Source: JBJXGF01 sp046153015
GTDB lineage: Bacteria; Actinomycetota; Acidimicrobiia; Acidimicrobiales; CAIXPF01
Length of the DNA stretch: 9,374 nucleotides
NCBI GenBank assembly: GCA_046153015.1
Contig: JBJXGF010000229.1
Span: 1 to 9,374, forward strand
Direction of reading: 5' to 3'
Below the pieces are notes generated by a model. The model did not search any database and had not been told where the DNA came from. It saw nothing but the letters and a program-made list of their open reading frames with translations. Of this stretch, positions 6,113 to 9,374 are shown one piece after another. The first letter of the stretch is position 1; the number at the start of each line of letters is the position of its first letter. Both the position numbers and the translations under genes were made by a program.

Positions 6113-8764
6113 GTGCCCACCGCCACACGTTACGTCTTCGCGTTCGACCATACCCACGACCGGCCGGCGCGCGAACTTCCCGACCTGCTCGGCGGAAAGG
6201 GGGCGAACCTGGCGGAGATGACCGCGGCGTTGGGTCTGCCGGTGCCGCCCGGCTTCACGATCACCACCGACGCCTGCCGGGGCTACATGGCCACCGGCTG
6301 GCCGGCCGGGCTCGACGAGGAGGTGGCCGAGCACCTGGCCCGCCTCGAGGCCACGATGGGGCGCTCGCTCGGCGACCCGGGCGACCCGCTCCTCGTGTCG
6401 GTCCGCTCCGGGGCCAAGTTCTCGATGCCGGGGATGATGGACACCGTGCTCAACCTCGGCCTGAACGACCGCTCGGTGGTCGGGCTGGCCAACAGCACCG
6501 ACGAGCGCTTCGCCTACGACTCCTACCGCCGGTTCGTGATGATGTACGGCCGGATCGTGCTGGGCCTGCCCGGCGAGGAGTTCGACCGGGTGTTCGAGGC
6601 GGCGAAGGGCGCGGCGGGCGTGCAGGCCGACAGCGAGCTGCCCGCCGACGGGCTGCGGGGCGTGGTCGAGCGGTTCAAGGCGATCGTGCTCGAGCGCACC
6701 GGGCGGCCGTTCCCCCAGGCGCCGGCGGAGCAGCTCCGCGGCGCCATCGAGGCGGTGTTCTCCTCGTGGAACTCGCCCCGCGCCGTCGCGTACCGCAACC
6801 GGGAGAAGATCCCCCACGACCTCGGCACCGCCGTGAACGTGCAGGCGATGGTGTTCGGCAACCGGGACGACAACTCCGGCACGGGCGTGGGCTTCACCCG
6901 CAACCCGGCCACCGGCGAGGCCGGGGCGTACGGCGACTTCCTCGTGAACGCGCAGGGCGAGGACGTGGTGGCCGGGATCCGCATCACCGAGCCGCTCTCG
7001 GCCATCGGCGAGCGGTTCCCCGCCGTGTACGACGAGCTGCGGTCGGTCTTCGACCGCCTCGAGCGCCACTACCGCGACATGCTCGACACCGAGTTCACGA
7101 TCGAGCAGGGCAAGTTGTGGATGCTCCAGACGCGCATCGGCAAGCGCACCGGCGCGGCCGCGCTCAAGCTGGCCGTGGCCATGACCACCGATCCGGTGAT
7201 CCGCCTCGAGCGGGCCGAGGCGGTGCAACGCGTGACCGCCGAGCACCTCGACCAGGTGCTGCACCCCACCTTCGAGAAGCGGGGCGAGGTCATCGCCAAG
7301 GGCCTGGCCGCCTCGCCGGGCGCGGCGGTCGGCCGGGTGTACTTCACCGCCGACGACTGCGTGACCGCCCACGAGCGGGGCGAGCAGGTGGTGCTGGTGC
7401 GGGTGGAGACCTCGCCGGAGGACGTCCACGGCATGCAGGTGGCCAAGGGCATCCTCACCTCCCGCGGCGGTCTGGTGAGCCACGCTGCGGTCGTGGCGCG
7501 AGGGTGGGGGATACCGGCCGTGGTGGGCGCCGAGGCCATCGAGTTCGGGGAGGGCTTCTTCCGGGCCGGCGCGGTCACCGTGCCCGAGGGCGCCGTGATC
7601 TCGATCGACGGCTCCACCGGCGAGGTGATGCTCGACGAGCTGAAGCTCGTGCAGGCGGCGCCGCCCCCCGAGTTCGACGTGGTGCTCGGCTGGGCCGACG
7701 AGATCCGCGCCGGCCGCCTGTCGGTGCGGGCCAACGCCGACAACGGGCCGGACTCGACCCGGGCCCGCGCCTTCGGCGCGGAGGGCATCGGCCTGGCCCG
7801 CACCGAGCACATGTTCCTCGGGGACCGGCTGCCGGTCGTGCAGCGCATGATCCTCGCCGAGGGCGCGGACGAGGAGCGCGCCGCGCTGGCCGAGCTGCTC
7901 GAGGTGCAGCGATACGACTTCGTCGAGATCCTCGAGGCGATGGACGGCCTGCCCATCACCGTGCGCCTCCTCGACCCGCCGCTGCACGAGTTCCTGCCCT
8001 CCATGGATGAGCTGATCGCCGCCGACGCCAGGGGCGAGCTCGACGAGAAGGGCCTGCGGCTCTTCGCCGCCGCCCGGGCGTGGCGGGAGCAGAACCCGAT
8101 GATCGGCACCCGCGGCGTGCGCCTCGGGATCATCAAGGACGGCCTGTACCGCATGCAGGTGCGGGCGCTGTGCCAGGCGGCGGCGCACCGGGCCGACGTC
8201 GGCGGCCGGCCGATCATCGAGATCATGATCCCGCTCGTGGTCAGCCGCAACGAGCTGGCCTTCGTGCGGGAATGGGTCGAGGAGGAGGTGGCCGCCGTGC
8301 TCGGGGGCCGCACCGACGTGGAGGTGACGATCGGCACGATGATCGAGACACCCCGCGCCGCGCTGCGCGCCGACGAGATCGCCGAAGCGGCCGACTTCTT
8401 CTCCTTCGGCACGAACGACCTGACCCAGATGTGCTTCGGGTTCTCCCGGGACGACGTGGAGGGCCGGCTCATGGGCGCCTACGTCGACAACGGCCTGCTG
8501 CCCCGCAACCCGTTCGAGACGATCGATCTGGGCGGGGTGGGCGAGCTCGTGCGCCTTGGCGTCGAGCGGGGCCGGGCCGCCCGGCCCGGGCTCAAGATGG
8601 GCGTGTGCGGCGAGCACGGCGGCGACCCGGAGTCGATCCGCTTCTTCTACGACGTCGGCGTGGACTACGTGTCGTGCTCGCCGTTCCGGGTGCCGATCGC
8701 CCGCCTCGCCAGCGCCCAGGCGGTGCTCGCCCAGCAGAAGGTGGCCGGGTCGGACTCCCGCTGA
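6113..8764 (+). CDS. ppdK: Pyruvate, phosphate dikinase
   Basis: 883 residues from the GTG at 6113. It interconverts pyruvate + ATP + phosphate with PEP + AMP + diphosphate in the cytosol. The ATP-grasp-like N-terminal domain (to about 350) shows LLGGKGANLAEM, SVRSGAKFSMPGMMDTVLNL, NRDDNSGTGVGFTRNPATGE, VNAQGEDVVAG and TIEQGKLWMLQTR. The swivelling phosphohistidine domain carries SRGGLVSHAAVVARGWGIP with H457. The C-terminal TIM barrel carries EGIGLARTEHMF, NPMIGTRGVRLG, GTMIETPRAA, FFSFGTNDLTQM and GVCGEHGGDP with C832. These match His455 and Cys831 of the Clostridium symbiosum enzyme in order and almost in number, confirming start and completeness. The odd point is residue 455: the regulatory Thr that usually sits two residues before the catalytic His is Val (GLVSH instead of GxTSH). 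No PPDK regulatory-protein gene lies next to it here. It follows glyS and has its own presumed promoter. Confidence 0.97.
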   Translation: MPTATRYVFAFDHTHDRPARELPDLLGGKGANLAEMTAALGLPVPPGFTITTDACRGYMATGWPAGLDEEVAEHLARLEATMGRSLGDPGDPLLVSVRSGAKFSMPGMMDTVLNLGLNDRSVVGLANSTDERFAYDSYRRFVMMYGRIVLGLPGEEFDRVFEAAKGAAGVQADSELPADGLRGVVERFKAIVLERTGRPFPQAPAEQLRGAIEAVFSSWNSPRAVAYRNREKIPHDLGTAVNVQAMVFGNRDDNSGTGVGFTRNPATGEAGAYGDFLVNAQGEDVVAGIRITEPLSAIGERFPAVYDELRSVFDRLERHYRDMLDTEFTIEQGKLWMLQTRIGKRTGAAALKLAVAMTTDPVIRLERAEAVQRVTAEHLDQVLHPTFEKRGEVIAKGLAASPGAAVGRVYFTADDCVTAHERGEQVVLVRVETSPEDVHGMQVAKGILTSRGGLVSHAAVVARGWGIPAVVGAEAIEFGEGFFRAGAVTVPEGAVISIDGSTGEVMLDELKLVQAAPPPEFDVVLGWADEIRAGRLSVRANADNGPDSTRARAFGAEGIGLARTEHMFLGDRLPVVQRMILAEGADEERAALAELLEVQRYDFVEILEAMDGLPITVRLLDPPLHEFLPSMDELIAADARGELDEKGLRLFAAARAWREQNPMIGTRGVRLGIIKDGLYRMQVRALCQAAAHRADVGGRPIIEIMIPLVVSRNELAFVREWVEEEVAAVLGGRTDVEVTIGTMIETPRAALRADEIAEAADFFSFGTNDLTQMCFGFSRDDVEGRLMGAYVDNGLLPRNPFETIDLGGVGELVRLGVERGRAARPGLKMGVCGEHGGDPESIRFFYDVGVDYVSCSPFRVPIARLASAQAVLAQQKVAGSDSR

Positions 8765-8779
8765 CCGTTCGCTCTGTCG

Positions 8780-8801
8780 GCCGGCGGGTCAGCCCGCCGG
8801 C
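8780..8801. terminator. Strong palindrome between convergent ppdK and META-domain gene, likely bidirectional terminator
   Basis: GCCGGCGGG-tcag-CCCGCCGGC is a perfect 9-bp stem with a 4-nt loop, 15 nt after the ppdK stop. The loop holds the stop codon of the convergent gene, and the 3' arm encodes that gene's last Pro-Ala-Gly. No T-run is seen on either side. Position and symmetry suit termination from both directions. Confidence 0.6.
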
Positions 8802-9374
8802 TTGAACAGCATCGTGATCGCGCCGCCCGACAGCTTGAGCTGGTTCTTGGTCTGGTCCAGCCGGGTGCTCGACTGGAGGGCGGTGAGGAACGCGTTCTCG
8901 GCCTTGGCGAGGCTGTCCTCGCAGCCGATCTGGGTGACGCTGACAGGGCCGAGGGTGAGCTTCGTGCCCTCGAGGGTGTAGTCGGCCGAGTAGACGTTGC
9001 AGGCGGCGGTCCCGCTCAGCCGGGTCGGCTCGAGGTCCAAGGTCAGCGTCACGCCCTCGGGTGCGGGGCTCGCCGCGCCCGTTCGGGCGTTCACGTAGCG
9101 GTCGAGCACCCACTTGCTGGCCGCCGCCGGCTTGGCCGTCGTCGTGGTCGTCGGCGGCGGGCTGGTGGTGGTCGTGGTCGGCGGCGGGGCGGTCGTGCTG
9201 GTGGTCGGCGCGGGCGCCTCGGTGGTCGTCGTGACCGCCGCCTCGGTCGTGGTGGTGGTGGGCGCCGGGACGGCCGTGGTGGAGGTGACCGGCGTGATGC
9301 CGCCCGGGCCTGGAAGCGCGCCGCCGCCGCTGTTGCCGCCACTGCCGCCGGCGGGGCCGCCGGGGCCGGGCTGC
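8789..9374 (-). CDS. META/HslJ-like domain protein with Thr/Pro-rich stalk, C-terminal part (gene runs off the right edge)
   Basis: The minus-strand frame stays open from the stop at 8789 to the right edge, so about 195 codons are visible and the N-terminus is missing. The start of this fragment is rich in Gly and Pro (GGPAGGSGGNSGGG). Next comes a Thr/Pro/Ala stalk with PPPTTTTT units, then from about 9118 a META-like domain: SKWVLDRYVNA, LTLDLEPTRLSGTAACNVY, LTLGPVSVTQIGCED, KAENAFLTALQSS and LKLSGGAITMLF. META domains, as in E. coli HslJ, are small beta-rich domains of poorly defined role and are often found in exported lipoproteins. The layout of stalk plus domain suggests a surface-anchored exported protein, but no signal peptide can be seen here. 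A GTG at 9107-9109 could be mistaken for a start; it would cut into the first beta strand (KWVLDRY), so I reject it. Confidence 0.75.
   Translation of the reverse strand, partial: QPGPGGPAGGSGGNSGGGALPGPGGITPVTSTTAVPAPTTTTTEAAVTTTTEAPAPTTSTTAPPPTTTTTSPPPTTTTTAKPAAASKWVLDRYVNARTGAASPAPEGVTLTLDLEPTRLSGTAACNVYSADYTLEGTKLTLGPVSVTQIGCEDSLAKAENAFLTALQSSTRLDQTKNQLKLSGGAITMLFKPAG
9121..9298. repeat. Low-complexity Thr/Pro-coding stretch
   Basis: Imperfect repeats of about 30 bp built from GTCGTGGTCG and GGCGGCGG units (for example 9141-9160 and 9171-9190). On the minus strand they encode runs of Thr and Pro (PPPTTTTT twice). They form the stalk of the META-domain protein and may vary in length between strains. 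Confidence 0.6.

Noticed and set aside
6050..8617. An 855-codon open frame on the minus strand across ppdK
   Set aside because: It is a mirror of the ppdK codon bias (high G/C third positions). It is His/Gly/Val-rich with no recognisable domain, while the plus strand shows every PPDK motif.
8789..9109. The META-domain gene as a complete 106-codon gene starting at the GTG at 9107-9109
   Set aside because: The frame is open to the window edge, and the first strand of the domain (KWVLDRY) begins before this GTG. The upstream Thr/Pro stalk reads as one protein with the domain.

Overview
The window is ordinary-looking chromosomal DNA from a high-G+C bacterium, most likely an actinomycete. I favour a lineage such as Acidimicrobiia, but that placement is inference. 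It rests on strong G/C bias at third codon positions, TANNNT -10 boxes lying directly upstream of start codons (a leaderless-transcript style common in actinobacteria), a single-chain alpha2-type glycyl-tRNA synthetase with an actinobacterial-looking C-terminus, and uppS lying next to recO as in mycobacteria. No phage, insertion sequence, CRISPR array, tRNA or rRNA was seen.

Layout from left to right. (1) Positions 1-800, minus strand: the N-terminal 266 or so codons of a DinG/XPD-type iron-sulphur DEAH helicase, running off the left edge. (2) Positions 805-2240, plus strand: uppS (cis-prenyl transferase for the cell-wall lipid carrier) and recO (recombination mediator), overlapping by an ATGA. 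(3) Positions 2247-4520, minus strand: two adjacent RDD-family membrane proteins. Both have a long Pro/Ala/Gly-rich linker and the same tryptophan-rich C-terminal tail of about 36 residues. (4) Positions 4641-5951, plus strand: glycyl-tRNA synthetase, with a well-placed leaderless-type promoter. (5) Positions 6113-8764, plus strand: pyruvate, phosphate dikinase, preceded by its own putative promoter and a leader of about 90 nt. (6) Positions 8789-9374, minus strand: the C-terminal part of a protein with a Thr/Pro-rich stalk and a META/HslJ-like domain, running off the right edge. It converges with ppdK on a strong palindrome.

The genes do not form one pathway. The helicase and RecO serve DNA repair, UppS serves envelope synthesis, GlyRS serves translation, and PPDK interconverts pyruvate and PEP. 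The recO - glyS - ppdK order recalls the Firmicutes neighbourhood recO - glyS - (PPDK regulatory protein) - ppdK. Here the two RDD genes sit between recO and glyS, and no regulatory-protein gene sits before ppdK.

I do not see a convincing new defence or mobile system. The points most worth a second look are the shared tryptophan-rich tail of the RDD pair (with PPxY-like motifs in one linker), and the PPDK active-site loop that carries Val where the regulatory Thr is expected, together with the missing regulator gene. Lesser points are a possible leaderless upstream ORF at ppdK, and a 13-bp tandem duplication across a stop codon.
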